In this document: one piece after another, positions 6,987 through 19,715 of the stretch | How the letters are laid out: each line of letters opens with the position of its first letter | Position numbering within the stretch: the stretch's first letter is position 1 | From: Ahrensia sp. | Lineage (GTDB): Bacteria; Pseudomonadota; Alphaproteobacteria; Rhizobiales; Rhizobiaceae | Direction: 5' to 3' | DNA: 64,000 bases | Assembly (NCBI GenBank): GCA_002706335.1 | Contig: PAKZ01000036.1 | Location: 1 to 64,000 of the forward strand | Translations under genes and position numbers: made by a program | The notes under the pieces: model-generated | Database searches by the model: none | Told to the model about the DNA's origin: nothing | The model's input: only the letters and a program-made list of their open reading frames with translations

Positions 6987-7591
6987 CCCAGCAGGCCGCT
7001 TTCGAGCGCGGCTTCGACCCGGTCGACCGCATCGGCGAGCTTCTCGTCGATGACGTGGAGATATTGCGTCCAGTCGTCATAGTGATGCAGGTCCGCGGCG
7101 CCGTCGGAGACGCCGCGCAGGCCGATCAGGGGCACGTCATGGGCCATGCAGGCGCGCAGGATGGCGAAGGTCTCCATGTCGACCATGTCGGCGTCGATGC
7201 CGTCATAGGCGGCGCCAGAGACGATGTTGCCCCCGGTCGACAGGCGCACCGACGGCAGGCCCTCGATGCGATGCGGCAATTCCACGTCCGCCGGCAGGTC
7301 GAGAAAGGGCGTGCGGCCCTTTTCGAAGCCGAGCGGCGAGGCGTCCATATCGCGATAGGAAACCGAGGCGACCTGGAAGACCTCGGCCTGCTCCAGCGCG
7401 CGCGAGCCGGCGGAGCCGAGCGACACGACGACGTCCGGCCTGTCGGCGGCGAGCGCCCGGGTGACGTTGACCGCCGCCTCGACCGGGCCGACGCCGCAGA
7501 TCAGCGGCGAAAAGCGCGCCCTGAGATGCGGGCCGTATTCGGGGTCGGCGGCCATCACATAGAGGACGCGGGCGTTTCCGACGGTTTTCAT
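6983..7591 (-). CDS. 5'-methylthioadenosine/S-adenosylhomocysteine nucleosidase-like protein
   Basis: A protein of about 202 residues of the PNP/UDP phosphorylase superfamily, most like MTA/SAH nucleosidase. Early GVGPVEAAVN forms part of the purine/ribose site, VVSLGSAGS is the central glycine motif, DMVDMETFA holds the ribose-binding Glu, and LRGVSDGA carries the catalytic-type Asp. Such enzymes release adenine from MTA or SAH, or hydrolyse related nucleosides. Family members are usually about 230 residues, so this one is somewhat short. An ATG four codons earlier (7603) is an equally possible start. It overlaps the GNAT gene by 4 bp and starts 19 bp after the thioesterase stop. Confidence 0.75.
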   Translation of the reverse strand: MKTVGNARVLYVMAADPEYGPHLRARFSPLICGVGPVEAAVNVTRALAADRPDVVVSLGSAGSRALEQAEVFQVASVSYRDMDASPLGFEKGRTPFLDLPADVELPHRIEGLPSVRLSTGGNIVSGAAYDGIDADMVDMETFAILRACMAHDVPLIGLRGVSDGAADLHHYDDWTQYLHVIDEKLADAVDRVEAALESGLLG

Positions 7592-7610
7592 CAATCCATC
7601 CACGACAGGC

Positions 7611-8045
7611 TCAATCCTTCACGTCGTCGCGGCCGGTGACGGTCATCATGGTGGCGGTCATGGTCGCGATGCGTTTCGTCTCGCCCTCCCTGATAGCATG
7701 CGCGACGCCGTCGACGACAGATATCGTGCGGCCCGGCTTGACGACCTCGCCCTCGAAGCGGAAGCGTTCGCCCTTTGCCGGTGCGAGGAGATTGACCTTG
7801 AATTCGATGGTCAGGATGCCGGCATCGGCCGGCAGGAGGGTGAGCGCGGCATAGCCGCAGGCCGAATCCAGCACCGCCGCGACGACGCCGCCATGCAGGA
7901 AACCGTGCTGCTGGGTGAGTTTATCGTCATGGTCCATCTCGATGACGACATGGCCCCGGCGCACCTCAACCATCGCCGCGCCCATGGTGGCCATCGCCGG
8001 CTGGCGGGAAAAGGACTCGCGCACGCGCTTCTCGAACGCTTCCAT
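7611..8045 (-). CDS. PaaI-family hotdog thioesterase
   Basis: A 144-residue hotdog-fold protein. QHGFLHGGVVAAVLDSACGYAA is the helix carrying the active-site Asp/Glu-type residue and the HGG motif typical of PaaI/DUF4442 thioesterases, which hydrolyse acyl- or aryl-CoA esters. It is a complete single domain of usual length. The ATG at 8045 overlaps the stop of the upstream cyclic-nucleotide-binding gene (TGATG); a GTG one codon earlier is possible. Substrate unknown. Confidence 0.85.
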   Translation of the reverse strand: MEAFEKRVRESFSRQPAMATMGAAMVEVRRGHVVIEMDHDDKLTQQHGFLHGGVVAAVLDSACGYAALTLLPADAGILTIEFKVNLLAPAKGERFRFEGEVVKPGRTISVVDGVAHAIREGETKRIATMTATMMTVTGRDDVKD

Positions 8046-8755
8046 CACGCGCCCGCCAGACGGTTTTGCCGCAGCACGGAATGGGCGTTCATGCGGTTCA
8101 GTTTCGTCAGCAGGTTGCGCGACACGCCGGCATGGAGCGCATGGCGAAGAGGCTCGCGGCGAGCGAGCAGTTCCGCCAGCCGCGAGCGCTCGAAGACGAG
8201 GACGCGGCAGGGCTCCTTGGCGAGCGCGGTCGCGTTGGCGACGGCGCCGGAGATGAAGCTCATCTCGCCGAGAAAGTCGCCGCGATGGCAGGCGCCGACC
8301 TGCTGTCCGTCCTGGACGATGCGAACCTCGCCCGAGAGCAGGTAATAAAGCCGCTCGGGGGTCTCGCCCTGCTCGAGGAGTTGCTGCCCCTCCCCGACCG
8401 TCTCGACCGCGCCGATCCGGAGCATCTTCGCCGCATGGACTGGCTTCAGGTCCATCAGCGCGTCATGGACGAATTGCCGTTCGTCCTCGTCGAACTGGCT
8501 CGCGCGGTTCTCGAACCAGAGGATGAAGAGCTGGATGATGTTGACCGAGATATAGCTGCATTCCCAGAAGGCGCTGACATAGTCGCCGCGGATGATGCCG
8601 AAATAGATGACTCCGGAAATGCCGGACAGAATCGCGATACTGCGCAGCCAGGTCATGCTGCGCATGATCATCGAGGCGATTGCAAGGATATAAACCAGAT
8701 GGCCGAAGAGATTTTGCCAGGCGGTGAAATCGTGAACAACTTGCGACAACAGCAT
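8045..8755 (-). CDS. Membrane protein with C-terminal cyclic-nucleotide-binding domain, paralogue B
   Basis: A 236-residue protein with about three transmembrane helices (residues 10-90) followed by a cNMP-binding beta-roll (about 115-220, with GEMSFISG near the phosphate-binding loop). This layout matches Popeye-type proteins. I chose the ATG at 8755 because it gives exactly the length of the upstream paralogue (236) and aligns its first residues (MLLSQVVHDF against MHFSQFVVDF). A longer frame to 9010 would overlap that paralogue. The canonical cAMP-binding Arg of CRP is not obvious, so ligand binding is uncertain. It is coupled to the thioesterase downstream. Confidence 0.75.
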   Translation of the reverse strand: MLLSQVVHDFTAWQNLFGHLVYILAIASMIMRSMTWLRSIAILSGISGVIYFGIIRGDYVSAFWECSYISVNIIQLFILWFENRASQFDEDERQFVHDALMDLKPVHAAKMLRIGAVETVGEGQQLLEQGETPERLYYLLSGEVRIVQDGQQVGACHRGDFLGEMSFISGAVANATALAKEPCRVLVFERSRLAELLARREPLRHALHAGVSRNLLTKLNRMNAHSVLRQNRLAGA

Positions 8756-8966
8756 TAATACATTCCAAAAAACAGCATTGAACGGCCCGGCGAACGCCAT
8801 GAATTTGCGCCTCACCGCCGCGACCATCGGCCGGGCGAGCCGGGAAGCCAACCTTAATGTGTGCGCATCGGCCGCGATAGTGCACAGCCGACTTCTCCGT
8901 CGCGGGCGGCGGAGGGTCGGGGAGCCGGCGGTTGCCGACGGCACCACGGTGTGCAGAAAGGTTTCG

Positions 8967-9677
8967 TCAGACGCCGACCATGGCCGTCTGCCTGAGCAGG
9001 GAACTCGCATTCATGCGGTTCAGCTTGGCAAGCAGGTTGCGGGACACGCCGGCATGGAGCGCATGGCGGATCTGCTCGCGGCGGCCGAGCAGTTTCGCCA
9101 GATCGGCGCGTTCGAAGACGAGGAAGCGGCATTCGCTCGCCGTCACGGCGGAAGCGTTGGCGGGCGAGCGGGAGAGGAAGCTCATCTCGCCGATGAAGTC
9201 GCCGCGATGGCAAGTACCGATCTGGATGCCGTCCTGGACGATGCGAATGTCGCCCGACAGGGCGTAGTAGAGCCGTTCGGGGCTTTCGCCCTCGGTCAGG
9301 AGGCGCTGGCCCTCGCCGATGGTCTCGACCTTGCCGATGCGCACCATGCGGACGGCATGGACGGGTTTGAGGTCCATCAGCGCGTCATGCACGAAAGCGC
9401 GCTCGTCCTCGTTGAACTGGCTCTCCCGGTTCTCGAACCAGAGGATGAAGAGCTGCACGACATTGACCGCGACATAGATGGATTCCCAGAAGGCGCTGAC
9501 GAAATCGTCGCGGATAAAACCGTAATAGAAGAAGGCGGTGACGCCGGCGAGAATGGCGAAGAAGCGCAGCCATCGCATGGCGCGCATGATCATCGAGGTG
9601 ATCGCCAGGATATAGCTGACATGGCCGAGGAGATTGTCCTGGGCGAGGAAATCGACGACAAACTGGGAAAAGTGCAT
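8967..9677 (-). CDS. Membrane protein with C-terminal cyclic-nucleotide-binding domain, paralogue A
   Basis: A 236-residue tandem paralogue of the next gene, with the same plan: three N-terminal hydrophobic helices (YILAITSMIMRAM, FFAILAGVTAFFYYGF, SIYVAVNVVQLFILWF), a conserved linker FVHDALMDLKPVHA, then a cNMP-binding domain with GEMSFLSRSPANA. The three-helix plus cNMP-domain design resembles Popeye-domain proteins, which bind cAMP at the inner face of the membrane. What the two copies sense is unknown. The gap to the second copy is 211 bp. Confidence 0.75.
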   Translation of the reverse strand: MHFSQFVVDFLAQDNLLGHVSYILAITSMIMRAMRWLRFFAILAGVTAFFYYGFIRDDFVSAFWESIYVAVNVVQLFILWFENRESQFNEDERAFVHDALMDLKPVHAVRMVRIGKVETIGEGQRLLTEGESPERLYYALSGDIRIVQDGIQIGTCHRGDFIGEMSFLSRSPANASAVTASECRFLVFERADLAKLLGRREQIRHALHAGVSRNLLAKLNRMNASSLLRQTAMVGV

Positions 9678-9705
9678 TCAGAAAACCTGGGTTCGCAAAG
9701 GAAAT

Positions 9706-9727
9706 CAGGCCGGCGTTCACCGGCCTG
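9706..9727 (-). terminator. Possible terminator or hairpin between tspO and the paralogue A gene
   Basis: CAGGCCGG and CCGGCCTG form an 8-bp stem with a 6-nt loop. On the minus strand a moderately U-rich ATTTCCTTT follows. It is about 70 bp beyond the tspO stop. Confidence 0.45.
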
Positions 9728-9799
9728 TTCCTCCCGGATCGGATATTCCGCGCTATCGCAAGGGAATCCAAGCCCAATCTGTCAGCGTTGCTGTCCCGG

Positions 9800-10279
9800 T
9801 CAGTTCAGCCACCAGATCGCGAGATTGAGCAGGCCAGCAAACGAGACCCAGGCCGCATAGGGCAGGAAGAGCAGCGCGCTGACGCGATCCGGGTTCCAGG
9901 TCAGGCGGATGAACAGGACGATCAGGGCCAGCATGACCGCCAGAAGCAGCAGCGCGAGGCCCGGCAGGTGCAGGCCGAAAAAGGCCGGGGTCCACATGAA
10001 GTTGAACGCCATCTGGCCGAACCAGAGCTGCATCGGCAGGCCCGCGGGACCGCGCCGCCATGTCCGCCAGCCGGCGACGGCGATCATGACATAAAGGATG
10101 GTCCAGACCGGACCGAACAGCCAGTTCGGCGGATTGAACCACGGCTTTTCCAAGCCGGCGTACCAGTCGCCCGGCATGAAGTTGACGCCGATCAGCGTGC
10201 CGCCGCCGAGTGCGAAGATGAGAAAGAGAACAAGCGTGCCCCATTTCCACGGGGTCGCGCGCGCGACAGTCGGTTGCAT
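9800..10279 (-). CDS. tspO: TspO/MBR (translocator protein) family protein
   Basis: A 159-residue integral membrane protein with five predicted helices. It has the family signatures WYAGLEKPWFNPPNWLFGPVWTILY in the first loop and helix 2, and FLPYAAWVSFAGLLNLAIWWLN at the C-terminus. TspO proteins bind tetrapyrroles such as protoporphyrin IX and modulate stress and photosynthesis gene responses in alphaproteobacteria. The start is set by CGGAGGCG just before the ATG. It is separate from the methyltransferase gene upstream by 62 bp and probably has its own promoter or is weakly cotranscribed. Confidence 0.92.
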   Translation of the reverse strand: MQPTVARATPWKWGTLVLFLIFALGGGTLIGVNFMPGDWYAGLEKPWFNPPNWLFGPVWTILYVMIAVAGWRTWRRGPAGLPMQLWFGQMAFNFMWTPAFFGLHLPGLALLLLAVMLALIVLFIRLTWNPDRVSALLFLPYAAWVSFAGLLNLAIWWLN

Positions 10280-10341
10280 TATCGCCTCCGGATGCGATGT
10301 GTCTTTCCCATACTACGCGCGAGACCCGGTTCGGGTTCACC

Positions 10342-11628
10342 TCAGGCGTGTCGCTGCATCACCGCGAAGAAGAAGCCGTCGGTGCCGGTCGAGCGCGGGG
10401 TCAGCGTTATGCAGTTCATGTCGGCCGACCAGGGCTGCGCCTTGTCGAAGCCGAACAGATCCTGCCAGACCTCGCCGGCCGAGAGCAGGTCCCAGCCTTT
10501 CCGGCGTTCGCCGAACTCATAGACCTGGTATTCGTTTTCCTGCGGGAAGAGCGAACAGGTGACATAGACGAGGAAGCCGCCGGGCTTCACGAAAGCCGAC
10601 GCCTTGTCGAGCACGTCGGCCTGTTCCTCCATGCGCTTTTCGAGTGCCGCCTGGGTAAGCCGCCACTTGGCGTCGGGATTGCGCCGCCATGTGCCGGAGC
10701 CCGTGCAGGGCGCGTCGACGAGGACGCGGTCCATCTTTCCCTTGAGCGGCGACAGATCGGCGTCGGCGGCATGGACCTGGACGTTGCGCGTGCCGGCGCG
10801 TTTCAGGCGGTCGAAGATCGGCGCGAGGCGGTTTCGGTCGGCGTCCCAAGCATGAACCTGGCCCTTGTTGTCCAGAGAAGCCGACAAGGCCAGCGTCTTG
10901 CCACCGCCGCCGGCGCAATAGTCGAAGACCTGCTCGCCGGGCTGCGCATAGACGAGGTCGGCAACGATTTGGCTGCCCTCGTCCTGGATCTCGAACCAGC
11001 CCTTCTGGAAGGCGGGTTCGGCCTGGACGTTCGGCAGGCGGTCCGGCCCCTTGCCCGGCGCGATGCGCAGGCCGTGGCGGGCGGTTTTCGTCGGTTTGAC
11101 GCCGAACTTGGCGAGTTGCTTCTGGACCTTGTCGCGGTCGGATTTCAGCGTGTTGACGCGCATGTCGAGAGGCGCGCGCTCCGACAGCGCGGACGCCTCG
11201 GCGACCCACTCCTCGTCGAAATTCTCCTCGAAATAATCGGCGCACCAGTCGGGAATGTCGGCCTCGACATGCGGCTTGGCGAAGGCGAAGTCGCGGTTCG
11301 CGGCGGCATCCATTTGCGCCGTCGGAATCTCGGGGGCGAATTTGTCGTCGTCGAACTGCTCATGCAGCTTCTCGGCGGACAGGCCCCATTGCCGCCACAG
11401 CGTGCCAAAGACGAGCGCTTCGGCGCTTTCGTCGTCCATGAGATGGGCGGTCGAGAGCTTCTTGCGCAGCGCGTCATGGACGAGATTGCCGATCACCGCG
11501 CGGTCGCCGGAGCCGGCGAAGCGGTGCGACAGACCCCAATCCTTCAGCGCATCGGCCGCCGGACGGCGCCGTTCCCCGATATCGCGCAACACCTCGATGG
11601 CTGCGGCCGTTCTTCCGCCAAGGCGCAT
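10342..11628 (-). CDS. RsmB/NOP-family RNA m5C methyltransferase
   Basis: A 428-residue SAM-dependent methyltransferase of the RsmB/NOP2/SUN group, which makes 5-methylcytosine in rRNA or tRNA. Residues 236-245 (DYCAGGGGKT) form the SAM-binding motif I. DAPCTGSG at 305-312 carries the product-release Cys308 and TCS at 357-359 carries the catalytic Cys358. An N-terminal NusB-like helical region occupies about residues 1-120. Which RNA is modified cannot be told. CGGAGCGAG precedes the ATG. The gene is flanked by tspO and a tiny membrane-protein gene on the same strand. Confidence 0.88.
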   Translation of the reverse strand: MRLGGRTAAAIEVLRDIGERRRPAADALKDWGLSHRFAGSGDRAVIGNLVHDALRKKLSTAHLMDDESAEALVFGTLWRQWGLSAEKLHEQFDDDKFAPEIPTAQMDAAANRDFAFAKPHVEADIPDWCADYFEENFDEEWVAEASALSERAPLDMRVNTLKSDRDKVQKQLAKFGVKPTKTARHGLRIAPGKGPDRLPNVQAEPAFQKGWFEIQDEGSQIVADLVYAQPGEQVFDYCAGGGGKTLALSASLDNKGQVHAWDADRNRLAPIFDRLKRAGTRNVQVHAADADLSPLKGKMDRVLVDAPCTGSGTWRRNPDAKWRLTQAALEKRMEEQADVLDKASAFVKPGGFLVYVTCSLFPQENEYQVYEFGERRKGWDLLSAGEVWQDLFGFDKAQPWSADMNCITLTPRSTGTDGFFFAVMQRHA

Positions 11629-11701
11629 GATCTCGCTCCGTTGAAAACCGAAGGTTGGTACAGAGCGGGCGGAGGAATGGCAAGCGGGCGTACCCGCCTT
11701 T

Positions 11702-11878
11702 TCAGCCTGTTACCGCAGGAACCGCGACATGCGCGCCGAGATAATAGGGCCAGATCAGAAGTGCGAGCGCGCCCTTTCCCCAGCCGAGATGCAGATAGCC
11801 GAGCGTGAAGAGCCAGCCGCCGATCCAGACGAGGCCCGCCCCGCCATGCTGCTCGACCCTGATGCGTTGTTTTTCCAT
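11702..11878 (-). CDS. Small 58-residue membrane protein
   Basis: A 58-codon frame with GAGGGAGATCC before the ATG encodes a protein starting MEKQRIRVEQHGGAG. Two hydrophobic segments follow, around WIGGWLFTLGYLHLGWG and ALLIWPYYLGAHVAV, so it is probably an inner-membrane hairpin. I know similar small proteins in Rhizobiales but no function. It lies 73 bp upstream of the methyltransferase gene on the same strand. The clear ribosome site and amphipathic composition make it more credible than the chance frames around it. Confidence 0.6.
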   Translation of the reverse strand: MEKQRIRVEQHGGAGLVWIGGWLFTLGYLHLGWGKGALALLIWPYYLGAHVAVPAVTG

Positions 11879-12060
11879 GGTGGATCTCCCTCAGATGAAG
11901 ACCGGAACAGCATGTGCGGCCGTTGCCCGGCGCGCATTGTCGTCGGTCAACGGGGCCTCGATGGCAGCCGGTCAACTTCGCGCGATGACGGCAGCTCCGG
12001 TGGAAACAAATCGCCGGCCATGCGTTTGCCCACGACACCCCGAACGAAAAGGAGGCAGCC

Positions 12061-13434
12061 ATGAGCGGCCCAATCACGACGATCAATCCGGCCACCGAGG
12101 AAAAAATCGCCACCTATACACGGATGAGCGACGAGGAGGTCGCCCAGGCAATCGAGGCCTGTCACGAAGCTTTCGAAAAATGGCGTTTCGTTTCGCCCGA
12201 AGAGCGCGCCGCCACAATCCGCGCCATCGGCCAGACACTGCGCGACAATCGCGAGGAACTGGCCGCGCTGATGACCGAGGAGGTCGGAAAGCTGATCGGC
12301 GACAGCCGCAGCGAGGTGGATCTGTGCGCGGCGATCTGCGACTTCACGGCAGAACAGGGTCCGGGCGAGCTTGCGGACGAGGAACGCGATATCCCCGGCG
12401 GAACGGGCGTCGTCGCGTATTCGCCCATCGGCGTAATCTACGGCATTCAGCCCTGGAACTTTCCGAGTTATCAGGTGGTGCGCTACGCGATCGCCAACCT
12501 CATGGCCGGCAACGGCATCCTGCTGAAGCACGCGTCGATCTGCACCGGCAGCGGGCTGCTCCTGCGCGACCTGTTCGAGAAGGCGGGGCTGCCGAAATCG
12601 CTCTTCACCGTGCTGATGATCGACCATGACCAGTCGAACGCCGTGATCGCCAACGATCTCGTGCGCGGCGTCACGCTGACCGGCAGCGATGTCGCCGGAC
12701 GGACGGTGGCGCAAAAGGCGGCGGAGAACCTGAAGAAGACCGTCCTCGAGCTTGGGTCGAATGACGCCTACATCGTGCTCGACGATGCCGATCTCGACGT
12801 CGCCGTCGAGAGCTGCGCCCAGGGCCGGATCTACAATAACGGCCAGACCTGCGTGAACGCGAAGCGGTTCATCGTGACCGAGGCGAATTACGATCAGTTC
12901 GTCGAGCGTTTCACCGAGCGGATGAAGTCGTTCGAAATGGGCGATCCGACGGAGGAAGAGACTGGTCTCGGCCCGATGGCGAGCGAGGATCTGCGCGACA
13001 AACTCGCCAGGCAGGTGGACGAGAGCATCGAGAAAGGCGCTCGCGCGCTATGCGGCGGCGAGGTTCCGGACAGGAACGGCGCCTATTATCCGGCGACCGT
13101 GCTCGTCGACGTCAAGCCGGGCCAGCCGGCCTATGACGACGAATTGTTCGGCCCGGTTGCCTCGGTGATCAAGGCGAAGGACGACGAGGACGCGATGCGG
13201 ATCGCCAATGACAGCCGTTACGGCCTAGGCGGCGGCATCTTCTCGAAGGACACGAAACGCGCCCGCAAGCTGGCTTCGCAGCATTTCGACACCGGCATGG
13301 TGTGCATCAACACCTACAATCTCGCGATTCCGAACATGCCCTTCGGCGGCGTGAAGGACTCCGGTTACGGCCGCGAACATGGCGGCTTCGGCATGAAGGA
13401 GTTCGTCAACGCCAAGTCGCTCTACATGGGGTAA
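12061..13434 (+). CDS. NAD(P)-dependent succinate-semialdehyde-type aldehyde dehydrogenase
   Basis: A 457-residue aldehyde dehydrogenase, close in length and in GIQPWNFPSYQVVRYAIANL to the YneI/Sad branch of succinate-semialdehyde dehydrogenases. LELGSNDAYIVLDDADLD holds the catalytic Glu region, with Ser where Gly is usual. GQTCVNAKR contains the nucleophilic Cys, and ELFGPVASV is present near the C-terminus. It would oxidise a semialdehyde to the acid with NAD(P). AAGGAGGCAGCC precedes the ATG. It ends before a strong terminator and appears monocistronic. The exact aldehyde is an inference from similarity only. Confidence 0.85.
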   Translation: MSGPITTINPATEEKIATYTRMSDEEVAQAIEACHEAFEKWRFVSPEERAATIRAIGQTLRDNREELAALMTEEVGKLIGDSRSEVDLCAAICDFTAEQGPGELADEERDIPGGTGVVAYSPIGVIYGIQPWNFPSYQVVRYAIANLMAGNGILLKHASICTGSGLLLRDLFEKAGLPKSLFTVLMIDHDQSNAVIANDLVRGVTLTGSDVAGRTVAQKAAENLKKTVLELGSNDAYIVLDDADLDVAVESCAQGRIYNNGQTCVNAKRFIVTEANYDQFVERFTERMKSFEMGDPTEEETGLGPMASEDLRDKLARQVDESIEKGARALCGGEVPDRNGAYYPATVLVDVKPGQPAYDDELFGPVASVIKAKDDEDAMRIANDSRYGLGGGIFSKDTKRARKLASQHFDTGMVCINTYNLAIPNMPFGGVKDSGYGREHGGFGMKEFVNAKSLYMG

Positions 13435-13460
13435 GGCGGACCGACGTTCGCTAACAAAAA

Positions 13461-13488
13461 GCCGGGGCGCGATGCGCCCCGGCTTTTC
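13461..13488. terminator. Bidirectional intrinsic terminator
   Basis: GCCGGGGCGC and GCGCCCCGGC form a 10-bp stem with a 3-nt loop, flanked by AAAAA on the left and TTTTC on the right. It can therefore end both the aldehyde dehydrogenase transcript and the opposing katG transcript. Confidence 0.9.
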
Positions 13489-13514
13489 TTGTTGAATGGC
13501 TTCGGCGCAGCCGA

Positions 13515-15799
<2,285 letters not shown>

Positions 15800-16720
15800 A
15801 TGAAGCTGACACTCAAGCAGATGCATTATTTCGACGCGCTGGCGCGCGCCCTGCATTTCGGCAAGGCGGCCGCCGCCGTGAACATCACGCAGCCGGCCAT
15901 GTCGGCCCAGATCATGGACATGGAGGCGCGGCTGGGGCGCAAGCTGGTGGAGCGCCGGCACGGACGGGTGGTGCTGACGGAGGCCGGTCAGCGCATCCTG
16001 CCGCATATCCGCCGCATCCTGCGCGACGTGCAGTCGCTGGAGGAAATGCTGGCGCAGGATCGCGGCCTGCTGGTCGGCAGCTTGCGGATCGGCATGATAC
16101 CGACCATCGCGCCCTATCTGCTGCCGCATCTGATCCCGCATCTGCAGGCGCATTATCCCATGCTGGAACTGAAGGTGCGCGAGACGATCACCGACACGCT
16201 TGTGGGCGAGTTGCTGGATGGCGGCCTGGATGCGATCGTCGCGGCGGAACCGATCAGCGAGCCGGACCTGCATGCCGAGCATATTTTCCGCGACCGGTTC
16301 TATATCGCCAGCGCGACCAGCGGATCGGACATCCTGCATTCGCCGCTAACCGAGGACCAGGTGGCGCTGGACCGGCTGATGCTGCTCGACGAGGGCCACT
16401 GCCTGCGCGATCAGGCGCTGGCGGTCTGCGCGAAGGGCACCGAGCGGCGGCTGGTCAATTTCGGCGCGACCTCGATGACGACGCTTTTGCAGATGGTGTC
16501 CAACGGGATGGGGTTGACGCTGCTGCCGGAAATCGCGATCCCGAGCGAGACGGCGAGCCTGCGCGGGCTGACAATCACGCCTTTCGCCGCGCCCGCCCCG
16601 CATCGCGACATCGCGCTGTTCTGGCGCAAGTCATCGAAGCGGCTGCCGGATTTCGGGGCGCTGGCGCAATCGATCAAAGCGGTGTCGGACAGGATCCTGG
16701 CGCAGGCGGAGGCGGCCTAG
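15800..16720 (+). CDS. oxyR: Hydrogen-peroxide sensor OxyR (LysR family)
   Basis: A 306-residue LysR-type regulator. The N-terminal winged helix (FGKAAAAVNITQPAMSAQI) is followed by a substrate-binding fold. The redox pair is present as Cys201 and Cys210 in LLDEGHCLRDQALAVC, the exact spacing and context of OxyR. Oxidation by peroxide forms the disulfide that activates transcription. It is divergent from katG, its obvious target, and overlaps the 3' end of the MAPEG gene by 4 bp in convergent orientation. Confidence 0.95.
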   Translation: MKLTLKQMHYFDALARALHFGKAAAAVNITQPAMSAQIMDMEARLGRKLVERRHGRVVLTEAGQRILPHIRRILRDVQSLEEMLAQDRGLLVGSLRIGMIPTIAPYLLPHLIPHLQAHYPMLELKVRETITDTLVGELLDGGLDAIVAAEPISEPDLHAEHIFRDRFYIASATSGSDILHSPLTEDQVALDRLMLLDEGHCLRDQALAVCAKGTERRLVNFGATSMTTLLQMVSNGMGLTLLPEIAIPSETASLRGLTITPFAAPAPHRDIALFWRKSSKRLPDFGALAQSIKAVSDRILAQAEAA

Positions 16721-17136
16721 CCAGCCATCGTCAAAAGCGCGACGGCCAGCCACGCCCACATCAGGCCGACAATGGCGAAGCCGACGATGAAGAGGCGGCG
16801 GCGGAGCATGACGATGTTGGATGTCATGTGCAGCCAGGCATGGGCTACCCGCGCAGCGACGAAGGCCCAGGCGAGAAGCAGCGCGATCCAGCCGACCGCG
16901 CCGACCTGATGGAAGGCGAGGCAGACGACGTAGAACAGCACCGGCAATTCGAACTGGTTGGCGACGTTGCGGGCGGCGGTCGCGCTCCTTTCCGGATCCC
17001 TGGGAACCTCGAAATCGCGCGCCCTCGCCTCGCCGGCCTTCACGGCGGCGATGCGGCGCTTGCTCATGACGAGATAGGCGACGAAGGTCAGCAGGACCTG
17101 CGCGAAGATTGGCCAGAAGATCAGGGTCTGGTTCAT
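16717..17136 (-). CDS. MAPEG-family membrane protein
   Basis: A 139-residue protein with four hydrophobic helices. RNVANQFELPVLFYVVCLAF is the family signature of MAPEG (membrane-associated proteins in eicosanoid and glutathione metabolism), and ARVAHAWLHMTSN is the conserved third-helix motif. Bacterial members may act on glutathione conjugates or hydroperoxides; the neighbourhood of oxyR/katG fits but does not prove an oxidative-stress role. The ATG at 17136 is preferred to a TTG one codon earlier. It is 5 bp downstream of another membrane-protein gene, likely in one operon with guaB. Confidence 0.85.
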   Translation of the reverse strand: MNQTLIFWPIFAQVLLTFVAYLVMSKRRIAAVKAGEARARDFEVPRDPERSATAARNVANQFELPVLFYVVCLAFHQVGAVGWIALLLAWAFVAARVAHAWLHMTSNIVMLRRRLFIVGFAIVGLMWAWLAVALLTMAG

Positions 17137-17141
17137 CAAGA

Positions 17142-17735
17142 TTATTTTCCGGCCTGCCGGCGCGCGCGCAGCGCGACCTGGAACCAGATCGCGATGACGA
17201 CCAGCAGAGCCGCGCCGAGCGTGGCGAATTTCCAGGCGGTGAACGCGGGCAGCATGCGGGCGATGCCGACGGGCACGTCGCCGGCGAGCGACTGGGCGGA
17301 AAACAGCGCCTGGGCCAGCCCGTTCTCGCGCAGGTCGATGACCAGATAGGGCACGGATATCGCGCCGGAGATGATGCGCGTCAGCGGGACGGACATTGTC
17401 GAGCCCAGCCTGATCAGCGCGGCGAAACCCGAAGCGGCGAGCAGGGAGACCGACAGGGCCACCAGCGCCGGAAGGATGAATTCGAGCGTCCGGTAGAGGC
17501 GATTGGCAATCACCGCCGCTTCCGGATTGGCCTTGACGGCGGCATGCATCGCAGCGACGTCGGACGGCAGATAGCCGAAGATGCGGCCATCGGGCAGCGC
17601 CACGCCGGCGGCCTGTTCGAAGGCCGGCGCAGTGACCAGAACGATCCAGAGAAACACCCCCGCCGTGATCGCGAACAGGGCGATAATGGCGGGGCTGCGG
17701 AGCGGATTGGCGGCGCCGGGCGTCTGGTCTGTCAT
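17142..17735 (-). CDS. Hypothetical integral membrane protein
   Basis: A 197-residue protein with four predicted transmembrane helices, around residues 15-35, 85-110, 115-130 and 165-190. The loop between helices 1 and 2 is long and probably periplasmic. There is no recognisable domain and there are no cysteines. It lies 12 bp downstream of guaB and 5 bp upstream of the MAPEG gene, all on the minus strand, so the three are probably cotranscribed. I cannot assign a function. Confidence 0.65.
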   Translation of the reverse strand: MTDQTPGAANPLRSPAIIALFAITAGVFLWIVLVTAPAFEQAAGVALPDGRIFGYLPSDVAAMHAAVKANPEAAVIANRLYRTLEFILPALVALSVSLLAASGFAALIRLGSTMSVPLTRIISGAISVPYLVIDLRENGLAQALFSAQSLAGDVPVGIARMLPAFTAWKFATLGAALLVVIAIWFQVALRARRQAGK

Positions 17736-17747
17736 TCGTCTGCTCGG

Positions 17748-19711
<1,964 letters not shown>

Positions 19712-19715
<4 letters not shown>

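Noticed and set aside
10297-11808. A 503-codon frame opposite the RNA methyltransferase
   Set aside because: It is the antisense shadow of a gene with clear SAM and catalytic motifs.
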